A DNA stretch of 34,235 bases from Methyloversatilis sp. (GCF_030696805.1 NZ_JAUYRO010000024.1:1-34235); one strand, 5' to 3'. Shown: positions 9,476-18,100, numbered from the stretch's first letter. Made by a program: numbers and translations. Notes: generated from the sequence alone by a model not told the origin.

Positions 9476-10129
9476 ATGGATATCGAGCAGGCTCGCTTCA
9501 ATATGGTGGAACAGCAGATCCGGCCGTGGGACGTGCTGGATCAAGACATTCTTGACCTGCTGTTCGTCGTCAGACGTGAAAACTTCGTGCCGGCCGCGTT
9601 GCGCGACCTGGCCTTCGTCGATACGCCGATTCCGCTCGGCCACGGCGCAGAAATGCTGGAACCGAAGATCGAAGCCCGCGTGCTGCAGGAACTGCATGTG
9701 CGCAGCACCGACACGGCGCTCGAGATCGGCACCGGCTCCGGCTACATGGCGGCCCTGCTCGGCGCGCGCGCCAGCCAGGTGACGACGGTCGAAATCGAGC
9801 CTGCGCTGGCCGAGCGCGCGCGCGAAAACCTGATCGCTTCCGGTGCGCTGAACGTGCGCGTCGAAGTCGGCGATGCGGCGCAGGGCTGGCCGGTGCATGC
9901 GCCATACGACGTGATCCTGGTGTCGGGCGGCCTGCCGGTGCTGCCGCAGGAACTGGTCGCGCAGCTGCGTCCGGGCGGACGGCTGATCGCCTTCATCGGC
10001 GAGGCACCGCTGATGAACGCCACGCTGGTGACGCTGAACGCCGACGGCAGCCAGACGCAGGAAATCCTCTTCGAAACGCTGTTGCCGACGCTGCGCAATG
10101 CACGCGGCGCCCAGCGTTTCGTGTTCTGA
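9476..10129 (+). CDS. Protein-L-isoaspartate O-methyltransferase family protein
   Basis: The protein is 217 residues and uses S-adenosylmethionine. The N-terminal part MDIEQARFNMVEQQIRPWDV is typical of the PCMT-like proteins that sit beside TolC genes in betaproteobacteria. The SAM-binding motif is ALEIGTGSGYMAAL, and the acidic end of the next strand is TVEIEP. True PCMT repairs isoaspartyl residues; whether this shorter relative does so cannot be read from the sequence. The ATG at 9476 has GAGGGG about 10 bases upstream; the frame is open from a TTG at 9455. It lies 48 bp after the pump gene and 10 bp before the rhodanese gene, and is probably co-transcribed with both. Confidence 0.88.
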   Translation: MDIEQARFNMVEQQIRPWDVLDQDILDLLFVVRRENFVPAALRDLAFVDTPIPLGHGAEMLEPKIEARVLQELHVRSTDTALEIGTGSGYMAALLGARASQVTTVEIEPALAERARENLIASGALNVRVEVGDAAQGWPVHAPYDVILVSGGLPVLPQELVAQLRPGGRLIAFIGEAPLMNATLVTLNADGSQTQEILFETLLPTLRNARGAQRFVF

Positions 10130-10139
10130 GACACCGTCG

Positions 10140-10463
10140 ATGAAGCAGATGACGGTGGCCGAGCTGGCTGCGTGGCTGGCCGAACCGCAGGGCGAAAAAC
10201 CGCAGTTGCTCGATGTGCGCGAAGCACACGAGTGGGCGATCTGCCGGGTGGAAGGCAGCCAGCACATTCCGATGGGCACCATCCCGTCGCGCCTGGACGC
10301 GCTCGATCCGGTGCGGCCGCTGGTGTGCATCTGCCATCACGGCGGGCGCTCGATGCAGGTGGCGATCTTTCTTGAACGCAACGGTTTCGGCGAGGTGTAC
10401 AACCTGGCCGGCGGCGTCGACGCCTGGGCGCTGCAGGTCGATCCGTCGATGGCGCGGTACTGA
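10140..10463 (+). CDS. Rhodanese-like domain protein, single domain
   Basis: This is a 107-residue, GlpE-sized rhodanese. It begins with MTVAELAAWL, has the CH2A-like block LLDVREAHEWAICRVEGSQHIPM, and shows the active-site loop C65HHGGRS. The nucleophilic cysteine and the Arg of the persulfide-binding loop are present, so it should carry sulfur as a cysteine persulfide. It has no signal peptide and is cytoplasmic. It lies between the PCMT-family gene and the outer membrane channel gene, an arrangement I associate with betaproteobacterial tolC loci. Its role there is unknown. Confidence 0.9.
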   Translation: MKQMTVAELAAWLAEPQGEKPQLLDVREAHEWAICRVEGSQHIPMGTIPSRLDALDPVRPLVCICHHGGRSMQVAIFLERNGFGEVYNLAGGVDAWALQVDPSMARY

Positions 10464-10467
10464 GGCA

Positions 10468-11802
10468 ATGGAGACCCTGCTGCGGCGTTTGTCGCTGTGC
10501 GCCGTGTTGTCGGCCGGTTTCGCAGCGAATGCGGCGGTGCTCGCCGCTGACGACCTGGTTGCGGTCGCACGGGCGGCGCTGGCCAACGATGCGCAGTACC
10601 AGTCGGCGCGCTCGCAAAGCCTGGCGACGTCGGAAAAGCTGCCGCAGGCACGCGCCGGCCTGCTGCCCAGCCTGACCGTCAGCGGCACCACGCAATGGAA
10701 CGACGTGACCGTGAAGCAGCCGGTGAATGCCGCCTCGCAGCACAACTCGCACAATTTCAACTTCCAGCTGACGCAGCCGCTGTTCCGCTGGGCCAACTGG
10801 GTGCAGTTCGAACAGGGCAAGCTGCAGGTGGCGGCGGCCGAGGCGCAGCTGGCGCAGGCGCGGCAGGACGTGCTGCTGCGCGCCGCCCAGGCCTACTTCG
10901 ACCTGCTGTACGCGCACGATGTGCTGGCGTCGATCGAGGCCCAGAAAGATGCCGCGTCGCAACAACTTGCGCTGGCGCGCAAGAGCTTCGAAGTGGGCAC
11001 CGTCACCATCACCGACGTGCATGAAGCGCAGTCGCGCTTCGATCTGGCGAACGCGCAGGGTATCGCGGCAGCGAGCGACATCGAAGTGAAACGCCACGCG
11101 CTGTCGCTGATCACCGGCGGCGCGCCGGCCGAGCTGCGCCGCATGCGGCGCGATGTCGCGTTCGCGATGCCGGAGCCGGCGCGCATGGACGACTGGGTGG
11201 AACGCGCGCAGACCGACGGTCTGGCGGTGCTGACCCAGCTGGCGAATCAGGAAATCGCGGCGCGCGAAATCGAGCGCCAGCGTGCCGGCCACTATCCGAG
11301 CGTCGATCTGGTAGCGACCTACGGCCAGAACAAGAACGTGGTCACCTTCGCCGGCAACCCGATATCGAACCAGACTGAATCGGCCACCGTCGGCGTGCAG
11401 GTGTCGGTGCCGATCTTCCAGGGCTTCGGGCAGGAATCGCGCGTGCGCGAAGCGGCCTACCTGCTCGACCGGTCGCGCGCCGAGGTCGATCTGGCGCGGC
11501 GAAACGCCGCGCTGCAGGCACGTCAGGCCTATCTGGGCGTGGCCAACGGCATCGCGCAGTCAGCAGCCCTGCGCGCCGCGCAGGTGTCGTCGCAGTCTGC
11601 ACTGGACTCGAACAAGCTGGGGTACGAAGTCGGCGTGCGCATCAACATCGACGTGCTCAATGCGCAGCAGCAGCTGTTCGCCACGCGGCGCGACATGGCG
11701 AAGGCGCAGTACGACACGATGCTCGCGCAGCTCAGGCTGAAGGCTGCCGCGGGCCAGCTCGGCGAAGAGGAAATCGCCGTGGTGAATGCGTTGCTCGAGT
11801 AG
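10468..11802 (+). CDS. TolC-family outer membrane efflux protein
   Basis: The protein is 444 residues. The signal peptide spans residues 1-26, ending at AAVLAADD. The mature part contains two long helical repeats typical of TolC (about 30-240 and 240-440), with ALANDAQYQSARSQ at the start and GYEVGVRINIDVLNAQQQLF near the end. These mark the TolC / type I secretion outer membrane protein branch. It would form the trimeric exit duct for the RND pump upstream. The ATG at 10468 has GAGG 2-5 bases after the rhodanese reading frame ends, so the genes are coupled. The stop is 6 bp from the end of the convergent gene at 11809. Confidence 0.93.
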   Translation: METLLRRLSLCAVLSAGFAANAAVLAADDLVAVARAALANDAQYQSARSQSLATSEKLPQARAGLLPSLTVSGTTQWNDVTVKQPVNAASQHNSHNFNFQLTQPLFRWANWVQFEQGKLQVAAAEAQLAQARQDVLLRAAQAYFDLLYAHDVLASIEAQKDAASQQLALARKSFEVGTVTITDVHEAQSRFDLANAQGIAAASDIEVKRHALSLITGGAPAELRRMRRDVAFAMPEPARMDDWVERAQTDGLAVLTQLANQEIAAREIERQRAGHYPSVDLVATYGQNKNVVTFAGNPISNQTESATVGVQVSVPIFQGFGQESRVREAAYLLDRSRAEVDLARRNAALQARQAYLGVANGIAQSAALRAAQVSSQSALDSNKLGYEVGVRINIDVLNAQQQLFATRRDMAKAQYDTMLAQLRLKAAAGQLGEEEIAVVNALLE

Positions 11803-11808
11803 CGGCAT

Positions 11809-12195
11809 TCAGCTTGCAGTGCCGCGGCTGAACCACCACCAGGAAAAGCCGATCGCCAGCAGCGCCACGACAGCGATGGCGATATTGCGCTGCATCGGGT
11901 AGCGCTCCAGCTTCACCAGCCCGGTGTGAAAGCTGATGTACAGGAAGCCGCCGATGAACAGCGCCAGCACGCCCAGCAGCGTCCACCGGTTGCCCAGGCG
12001 GCCCGCCGCGCGCAGCAACGTGCCGCATACCAGAATCAGCACGAAGAACGACAGCAGCGACAGCGGCGTGATGCCGGTGCATGAGCGTCCGCCGCAGGCC
12101 GGGCAGATCGCCGGAGCTTTGGCGCGCGCCATCAACTTGACCAGACGCGCAATCGTGTCCTGTCCGCAGTGCGGACAGCGTGAAAGTTTCGCCAC
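11809..12195 (-). CDS. Small zinc-ribbon membrane protein of unknown function
   Basis: The protein is 128 residues. Two CxxC pairs at the N-terminus (CPHCGQ near residue 7 and CPACGG near residue 32) form a likely zinc ribbon in the cytoplasm. Three hydrophobic segments follow (about 46-63, 71-90 and 105-122). The ORF ends just before the tolC stop on the other strand, and its ATG is 2 bp from the end of the kinase gene, so it is probably the last gene of the sensor-kinase transcript. I do not recognise the family. Its co-transcription suggests, but does not show, a link to the kinase. Confidence 0.78.
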   Translation of the reverse strand: MAKLSRCPHCGQDTIARLVKLMARAKAPAICPACGGRSCTGITPLSLLSFFVLILVCGTLLRAAGRLGNRWTLLGVLALFIGGFLYISFHTGLVKLERYPMQRNIAIAVVALLAIGFSWWWFSRGTAS

Positions 12196-12197
12196 CG

Positions 12198-14330
12198 CTA
12201 TTTACCCGCGACGAACGCCGCGCGCTGCACCGGGTCGGGAATATCGCGCGCCAGCTCTTCCAGCAGTGCCTGTTCGGTGCCCGTGCGCTTGAGCGCGCGA
12301 CCGACCAGAATGCGCGCCACCGGGCCGATCAGCCGCGCCAGCCGGCGCTCTATGTCGGCGATCACCGCGTCGTCGAGCGGCCGCGGCGCCGACGATACGT
12401 AGCGGCTTGACGTACCGGTCGGCGGCAGGCTGCTGCGCGACGTCGATATCGCGCCCGAAGACGCGGCGCCGGACATCGACTGCGACGCACGCGACGTCGT
12501 CGCGCCGGTCTGCACGACGTGGCGCTTCGCCTCGATCAGGAAGCCGGCGCGCTGCGCATCGTTCGGAATGTGCGCCGCCAGCTGTTCGATCAGGTGCGGC
12601 GCCGACGTTGCCTGAGGTGCGATGCGCATCACCAGCACGCGCGCCATCGGCCCGATGTGGCGCGCCAGCAGCGCTTCGAGCAGCGGCGTCAGCGCGTCGG
12701 GCGCCAGCACCGGTTGTGCGACCTCACTGCGCCGCGTGATGCCGCTGCGGCTGTCGAGTTCGAACACCTCCTGGCTGCGCGACGCGATCTCGACCCGCTG
12801 GCCGGTGATGTGCAGGCCGTCCGGCGCGCCGCTGCCCAGCGCCGACACCGTTTCGTAATAGGCGCGCGACACCAGCACCTGGCCGGCATGCGCCAGCCCG
12901 GCCAGCGCGCGCGCGGCATCCAGCCCGTCGCCATGCAGGTCGAGCGCACCGCTGCCGGAACGCGACACGCGCACCGGGCCCAGATTGATGCCCTGCTTCA
13001 AACCCTGGCCGGTCGGGCCGCCGTCATCGGCGAAATCGAGCTTGCGCAGATGCTGGGCGACGACGCAGGCGTCTTCCGGCTGGCCGAGCAGACACAGCGC
13101 GGTGCCGTCCGGCGTGTCGAGGATGAGCCGGCTGTCGGCGTCGACCGAGCGCGCGGCACGCGCCAGCGCGTCGTCCAGTTCCGACTTGCAGGCCAGTCGC
13201 TGTGCGGTATCCAGCCGCTGGCTGTCGCCGATCTGCGCATACAGCACGCTGCACACGATGGTGCGCCGCTCTTCCGACGCACCGATCGCGCGTACCGGCG
13301 CGGCCACCGGTGCCGATGCGGCGCCGGCGGCCAGCGGGCCGCGCGCCGTGGCCGGCGCCGCGGTGAATACCCGGCGGAAGTCGGCGATGCTGCGCGGTCG
13401 CTTGGAATCGTGCGGCTCCAGCCCCCAGTCGATGGCACGCAGCAGCGAGGCACCGAAAACCGACGCGTCGGCCAGCCGCGACGCGGGTATCAGCGGGTCG
13501 TTCTGGATGCGCGCCGCCGATTCGACCGGGCGCTGGCCGGTGACCAGCCAGTACATGACGGCCGACAGCGAATAGATGTCGGTCCACGGCCCCTGGTTGC
13601 CATGCGAGTGATACTGCTCGAACGGCGCGAAGCCGGGCGTGACGATGGCGGTCAGCGTGTGTTCGGTGTCGTGATAGCGCCGCGCGGCGCCGAAATCGAG
13701 CAGCACCGGTGCACCGTCATCGCGGATGCAGATATTGGGCGGCTTGATGTCGCGATGCAGGAAGCCGCCGTCATGGATAACCTGCAGGCCCTCGAGCAGC
13801 GGCCGCACGATGGCCAGCAACGTGGCGCGGTCGATGCGCGCGCCGCGCTCGCGCACCCACTGGTTCAGCGGCCGGCCCCGCTCGTAGTCCATCACCATGT
13901 AAGCGCTGCCATTCGCCTCGAAAAAGCGGCTGACGCGCACGATGTGCGGGTGACGGAAGTTGGCCAGTGCGCGCGATTCGTCGAGAAAGCGGCGCAGGCC
14001 CTGTTCGAACATTTCGACCGCCGGACCGCTGCGCGGCATCACGCGCTGGCCGTCGCCGCGGATCGCGATGTCGGTCGGCAGGAACTCCTTGATGGCGACC
14101 TTGCAGTCGAGCAGCGTGTCGTGCGCCAGATAGGTCAGGCCGAAGCCGCCGCCGCCGAGCAGCGATTCGATGCGGTACTCGTTCAGCGCCCAGCCGGCCG
14201 GCAACGCGCCGGGGCTGGCGTTGGCGGTCGGCAGGAAGCCGCTGCCCGCCAGTACTTCGGCGTTCACGCTGTCTGCTGTGAACGGCTCGTCGTCCCCGGT
14301 ATCCGACGGCGGCTGCAGACCGGTCGTCAC
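12198..14330 (-). CDS. Ser/Thr protein kinase fused to a degenerate class III cyclase-like domain
   Basis: The protein is 710 residues and has no membrane segment. Kinase domain (about 53-325): glycine loop LLGGGGFG, lysine K81 in VAIKEF, catalytic H192RDIKPPN, DFG at 212-214, and activation loop TPGFAPFEQY. All catalytic residues are present. Residues about 355-525 resemble a class III nucleotidyl cyclase (RTIVCSVLYAQIGDSQ, LDTPDGTALCLLG, a late HAGQVLVSR strand). The first metal aspartate is replaced (AQI instead of ADI), so it is probably a binding rather than a catalytic domain. Two copies of a helical module close the protein (about 547-602 and 654-710), sharing IGPxARxLV and IPxxxQRAxF, joined by a Ser/Thr-rich linker. 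The start is GTG at 14330, 2 bp after the heme-sensor stop, so the two are translationally coupled. Confidence 0.9.
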   Translation of the reverse strand: MTTGLQPPSDTGDDEPFTADSVNAEVLAGSGFLPTANASPGALPAGWALNEYRIESLLGGGGFGLTYLAHDTLLDCKVAIKEFLPTDIAIRGDGQRVMPRSGPAVEMFEQGLRRFLDESRALANFRHPHIVRVSRFFEANGSAYMVMDYERGRPLNQWVRERGARIDRATLLAIVRPLLEGLQVIHDGGFLHRDIKPPNICIRDDGAPVLLDFGAARRYHDTEHTLTAIVTPGFAPFEQYHSHGNQGPWTDIYSLSAVMYWLVTGQRPVESAARIQNDPLIPASRLADASVFGASLLRAIDWGLEPHDSKRPRSIADFRRVFTAAPATARGPLAAGAASAPVAAPVRAIGASEERRTIVCSVLYAQIGDSQRLDTAQRLACKSELDDALARAARSVDADSRLILDTPDGTALCLLGQPEDACVVAQHLRKLDFADDGGPTGQGLKQGINLGPVRVSRSGSGALDLHGDGLDAARALAGLAHAGQVLVSRAYYETVSALGSGAPDGLHITGQRVEIASRSQEVFELDSRSGITRRSEVAQPVLAPDALTPLLEALLARHIGPMARVLVMRIAPQATSAPHLIEQLAAHIPNDAQRAGFLIEAKRHVVQTGATTSRASQSMSGAASSGAISTSRSSLPPTGTSSRYVSSAPRPLDDAVIADIERRLARLIGPVARILVGRALKRTGTEQALLEELARDIPDPVQRAAFVAGK

Positions 14331-14332
14331 GG

Positions 14333-15205
14333 TCAGCTGTCTATCATGCGCATCGCCGTTTCGAGGCTGCGCCGCATGCGGTTGAAGGATGCGCCGAGCA
14401 CCGACACTTCGTCCTTGCCGGAATCACGGAACTCGGGCACCGAAAAGTCGCCGGTGCTGATCTGGTCGGCCGCAGCCGACAGCCGCGCGACCGGGCGGAT
14501 GATCAGCCATTCGAGCATCAGGTTGAGCGCCACCATGACGAACACGAACACGCCCAACAGCGACAGCATGAAGGTGTTGAACGCACGGTCGGCGTTGGTT
14601 ACCGGCAGCGTCATCGGTACCGACACCACCTGCGCGCCGATGATTTCATTCATCTTCCAACCGAAGCCGTTCGCCTCGCCATACACCTTCACCATGGTCG
14701 GCGGCGCCGTGGCAGCCGTGTTGTGGCAGGCCAGACAGGCCGGATTGGTGATGCGGATCGGCCGCGCGATATACATGTGGCGGCCGGTCGGCGTTTCGCG
14801 CACGCCGGTCAGCTCCTTCGTGTCCTCGGCGTTGCGGAAGCTGGTGACGATGTCCGTTTCCCAGTCCGACGCGCGGTCGCGCGGATTGGTCGGGTTCAGC
14901 GTCGCTTCCTTGTAGGCGTACTCGGGGTGATTCTTGCGCAGCTCGTTGATCGTTTCGGTCGCCGCATAGGCCGGCACCGTCTGCGGCAGGAACTTTTCGG
15001 ACAGCAACGGATCGAGGTGCGGCTTGATCTGGCTGACCGTATAGGCGCGAATGGCGAGCGCGGTTTCCATCATCAGCCGCGCATTGCGCTCGACCTCGGC
15101 GCGCGCATTGTCGTGCAGCAGCTGGTGCGACAACGCGGCGCAGGCCGCCAGACCGATCGCGAACACGCCGATCAGCACCAGGTTGAACTTGAGTCTGAGT
15201 CCCAT
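14333..15205 (-). CDS. Membrane heme-c sensor protein: DUF3365 (Tll0287-like) plus HAMP
   Basis: The protein is 290 residues. TM1 spans about 6-27. The periplasmic domain (28-210) has a CxxCH heme c motif at C157LACH161, with the Tll0287/DUF3365 signature around RPIRITNPACLACH and the YxYKEATLNPTNPRDRA segment. TM2 (about 211-235) leads into a HAMP linker (about 235-287), and the chain stops there. It therefore has an input and a transmission module but no output domain of its own. The adjoining kinase gene, 2 bp downstream, is the obvious partner. The family is thought to sense redox state or small ligands through a covalently bound heme; heme loading here is inferred from the motif. Confidence 0.9.
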   Translation of the reverse strand: MGLRLKFNLVLIGVFAIGLAACAALSHQLLHDNARAEVERNARLMMETALAIRAYTVSQIKPHLDPLLSEKFLPQTVPAYAATETINELRKNHPEYAYKEATLNPTNPRDRASDWETDIVTSFRNAEDTKELTGVRETPTGRHMYIARPIRITNPACLACHNTAATAPPTMVKVYGEANGFGWKMNEIIGAQVVSVPMTLPVTNADRAFNTFMLSLLGVFVFVMVALNLMLEWLIIRPVARLSAAADQISTGDFSVPEFRDSGKDEVSVLGASFNRMRRSLETAMRMIDS

Positions 15206-15303
15206 CTTCGCAAGGCCTTTCGGTCAGGTGTGGGTGATTCGCAGCGCGTTCCCGGCACGCGCATCACCCACCCGCGTTCGACCTGCGGACATGGCGACGC
15301 CGG

Positions 15304-15332
15304 ATTGTAAAAGATTGACACCCGGGGAGTAA
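15304..15332 (-). promoter_or_regulatory. Possible promoter for the heme-sensor / kinase genes
   Basis: On the minus strand, TACAAT (15309-15304) is a good -10. A 17-bp spacer leads to TTACTC (15332-15327), a poor -35. It would give a leader of about 90 nt before the ATG at 15205. Confidence 0.35.
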
Positions 15333-15396
15333 GGCCGTCGCCCGTCGGTGGGCCACAGCAGGCAAAGGCGGGTCGGCAGCGCCGGTCGGCCGCCCC

Positions 15397-15783
15397 TCAG
15401 CGACCGGCTTGACCGGCGTCCTGAAAGTTCATCCACCACCACACGATGGCCGCGATGCTGGCCGCCCACAGCAGCAGCACAATCACGCCGGCAATCCAGT
15501 TCGCCGGCAGCTTGCCCTCGCGCGCCCGCGCCCGCGCCGCCTCCATCACGTCCGGCGGAATCATGCCGACCACGATCCAGATGCCTATCGGCAGCAGGAT
15601 GACCTCGTCGAGCAGGCCGAGCACCGGGATGAAGTCGGGGATCAGATCGATCGGGCTCGCCGCGTAAGCGAGCAGGAACAGCAGAAGAATTTTTGCGCGT
15701 CGTGGCGTGCGCGTGTCCTGCGCTGCAATTGCGAGCGCCATCAATTCGAGCTTAATGGCGCGGATGCGGTCCTTGAGTCCCAT
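15397..15783 (-). CDS. YkvA/DUF1232 family membrane protein
   Basis: The protein is 128 residues. The DUF1232 signature is plain: AYAASPIDLIPDFIPVLGLLDE, followed by a hydrophobic segment (EVILLPIGIWIVVGMIP). A second hydrophobic stretch near the C-terminus (AGVIVLLLWAASIAAIVWWW) makes it a small membrane protein. The function of the family is not known. It is on the same strand as the heme-sensor gene, 191 bp upstream of it, and separated by the probable promoter at 15304-15332, so it is probably a separate transcript. The ATG at 15783 has no strong Shine-Dalgarno. Confidence 0.88.
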   Translation of the reverse strand: MGLKDRIRAIKLELMALAIAAQDTRTPRRAKILLLFLLAYAASPIDLIPDFIPVLGLLDEVILLPIGIWIVVGMIPPDVMEAARARAREGKLPANWIAGVIVLLLWAASIAAIVWWWMNFQDAGQAGR

Positions 15784-15879
15784 GGCAAGCAGGTTTTGTC
15801 AGTCTTTCGAGCACGAACCCGATCAAACCACAAAACACGCCCCGCCGTCAGCCATCACGTCGGGAAATCAATGACCGTC

Positions 15880-15895
15880 TGTCACGCATCTGACA
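15880..15895. promoter_or_regulatory. Operator-like inverted repeat upstream of the YkvA gene
   Basis: TGTCA (15880-15884) and TGACA (15891-15895) form a short dyad with a 6-bp centre about 100 bp before the YkvA gene start. It could be a regulator site; no regulator is suggested by the neighbours. Confidence 0.25.
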
Positions 15896-16024
15896 CCTTT
15901 TCATGGAGAGGCCGTGGCATGGCAGGCTGACCACGCAGGGGTTTGCCAGGTCGCCAGCTGTCCGGCTGTCGGGCGCGCGACTGGCAAGCGGCAGCGTCCG
16001 CATGCAACTGTTCCCGGCCACACC

Positions 16025-18010
16025 TCAGCTTTTTTTCCTGCCCGCCTTCGCCTTGCTCGTCTTTTCGTGGTTCGCCGCCTTCTTTTTCGTCGCCACCTTG
16101 TCGCGAACGGGCTTGCCGTCGCCGACATCCGGGCCCTGGAAGCGTGGTGGCTTGCCCGGACCGTGTTCCACACGCACGCCGATGGGCAGGTCGATCATGT
16201 CGACGGTCTTTCGCCTGACTAAAAACACCAGCAGGTAACTGGTTTTCGCCGATGGCGCAAAGGTGAGCGACTGCAGCAGATCGCCTTCGGCATCGGGAAG
16301 CAGTTCGGCGACGGCGACCCGCTCGCGCTTGTGCGTGTGAAGCTCGATGCGCATGTCCGGCGGCAGGCCGCGGAAGGTCATCCGGGTCCAGTCCGGAGCG
16401 GGTACGCCGCGCACGCCGAAACTGCCCGGGAGGTCGATGCCGGGTGCCCCGTAAAGACTGGACAGCGGCAATACGCCGCCGCGCCAGCCACGGCTGCCGC
16501 AGGTGAGCAGCAATCGCAGACCGCCGAACGGCGGCAGCGGGAATTTTCCGCCAAAGGGCTGCAACGGAAAATCGATGGGGATGGCGCACGGCATGCGAAG
16601 CGGTGGCACGAGCAGGCGGCCGGGCGGTATGTCGGGCGGGCAGCAGCCGAGCTTCTGCGCGCCTGCCAGCGTGCCGTTGGCCCCGCTGCCTTCCTGCCAC
16701 ACCACGACAGTCGTGTCGTTGGCCGACCGGAGCGCGAGCGCGGCGGACTGGCGCCCCATGCCGCTTCCCACGGCGACCATCGCGCCGCTCGTCGCAGGAA
16801 CGCCCTTTTCGTTGCAGCACCACGACATCATGCGTGGCGTCGTGCCGTTGTGGTCTTCGAACGTGACCATCGCGCCGCCGCTGTCGCGCGCGGTCACGGT
16901 GACCAGGCGCGCGTGGTTGAACAGCGGCTGCGACGCCAGCGCGGCGACCGGAACCGTGGCGAAGGCACGCGCGGCGGTGTAACGCCAGTGCGAAATATTG
17001 GTCGAGTCGACCCGGTCAACGCTCACCGCACCGCCAGCCTCCACGGTCGCGAGCAGGAAGCCGCCCGCGCCATCGGCGGCGATCGAGTACGCCATCGGAT
17101 GCGACAGTGCCACCGCGACGCGGGTCCAGGCTGGCAGGTCGGTATCGGCTTCGAAGCGCATGATCTGCACGGGTGCCGTCACCGGATCGGGGCTGAACGC
17201 GACATACATCGCACCGGCCGGATCGGCGACCACGCGGCGCGGTGCGGCGTCGTGGCGCCAATCAACGCCGATGCCGATCGTAAACGGTCCGACGGTGACG
17301 TTGCCGGACAGGTCCATCCAGGCCCCCGTGATCGGGCTCGGGCCGTACGGACTGGAGTCCATCCAGACGACGCCGATCCGGTTGCCGGCCACGGTCAGCG
17401 CAATCTGTGCGCGCCCAACCGGCACCAGCGGCCCGGAGACCGAAACACCACCATTGCCCCACTGCAGCGCACCGCTTGCGTCGATGCGCTGCGCCAGCAC
17501 GTTGAGTCCGCTGCCATTGTTCGTGCTGGCGGAATTCACCGCCAGGATGACGCCGCCCGCGCCATCGCTGATCGCGTCGAGCCCGGTGAATCCGCCCGCT
17601 GCCGGTAACAGGCGCACTGACTGTGCCCAGACCGGCGCACACAGGGCATCGAAGCGCTGCGCCTGAAGCAGCGCACCGTACGCGGTTGGCGCGAATACGA
17701 CGATGCAATGGCCGGCGGGTGCTGGCAGCACGACAGCGCCGATGTACGACACGACAAGCGCTGCCTGAATCTGCACGGATGCCTGCACCTGGCCGCTGCC
17801 GCTGACGTGATGCAGCCACAGATCCGCCACCGAAGTTTGCGGGTATCGGGAGGTGAGGACGTAGCAACCATCGCCGCCGTCACTGCAGGCAGACGCCAGC
17901 CGCATGGGCGACATCGCCTGCACGACGTCGACGCCGTTGCTCCAACGGTTGCGGGCGCAAGACCGAAGATCGGGAAGCTTGTCGGGAATGAAGACCGGGC
18001 CGGAAACCAT
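16025..18010 (-). CDS. Unrecognised 661-residue protein with propeller-like repeats and a lysine-rich tail
   Basis: I do not recognise a named family. No signal peptide or membrane helix is visible. The middle (about 130-430) contains repeats of the type DGAGGVILAVNS...NVLAQRIDASGALQWGNGG, seen again in weaker form as ADPAGAMYVAFSPD, ADGAGGFLLATVE and RDSGGAMVTFED. This spacing suggests a beta-propeller. A Pro/Gly-rich stretch follows (PPLRMPCAIPIDFPLQPFGG). The last 30 residues are very rich in Lys and Ala. There are scattered cysteines, including CC pairs. The ATG at 18010 has AGGGGG 6 bases upstream and is preferred to the GTG at 18025. It stands alone, with its own probable promoter at 18101-18129. 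Confidence 0.75.
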   Translation of the reverse strand: MVSGPVFIPDKLPDLRSCARNRWSNGVDVVQAMSPMRLASACSDGGDGCYVLTSRYPQTSVADLWLHHVSGSGQVQASVQIQAALVVSYIGAVVLPAPAGHCIVVFAPTAYGALLQAQRFDALCAPVWAQSVRLLPAAGGFTGLDAISDGAGGVILAVNSASTNNGSGLNVLAQRIDASGALQWGNGGVSVSGPLVPVGRAQIALTVAGNRIGVVWMDSSPYGPSPITGAWMDLSGNVTVGPFTIGIGVDWRHDAAPRRVVADPAGAMYVAFSPDPVTAPVQIMRFEADTDLPAWTRVAVALSHPMAYSIAADGAGGFLLATVEAGGAVSVDRVDSTNISHWRYTAARAFATVPVAALASQPLFNHARLVTVTARDSGGAMVTFEDHNGTTPRMMSWCCNEKGVPATSGAMVAVGSGMGRQSAALALRSANDTTVVVWQEGSGANGTLAGAQKLGCCPPDIPPGRLLVPPLRMPCAIPIDFPLQPFGGKFPLPPFGGLRLLLTCGSRGWRGGVLPLSSLYGAPGIDLPGSFGVRGVPAPDWTRMTFRGLPPDMRIELHTHKRERVAVAELLPDAEGDLLQSLTFAPSAKTSYLLVFLVRRKTVDMIDLPIGVRVEHGPGKPPRFQGPDVGDGKPVRDKVATKKKAANHEKTSKAKAGRKKS

Positions 18011-18100
18011 GGATACCCCCTGCACGAACGGTGGGCAAAGGGGCAGGCAACGAAGCGGATCGTCTCCGCACCCCGCTTACGACGATGTGGTTGCCGATGC

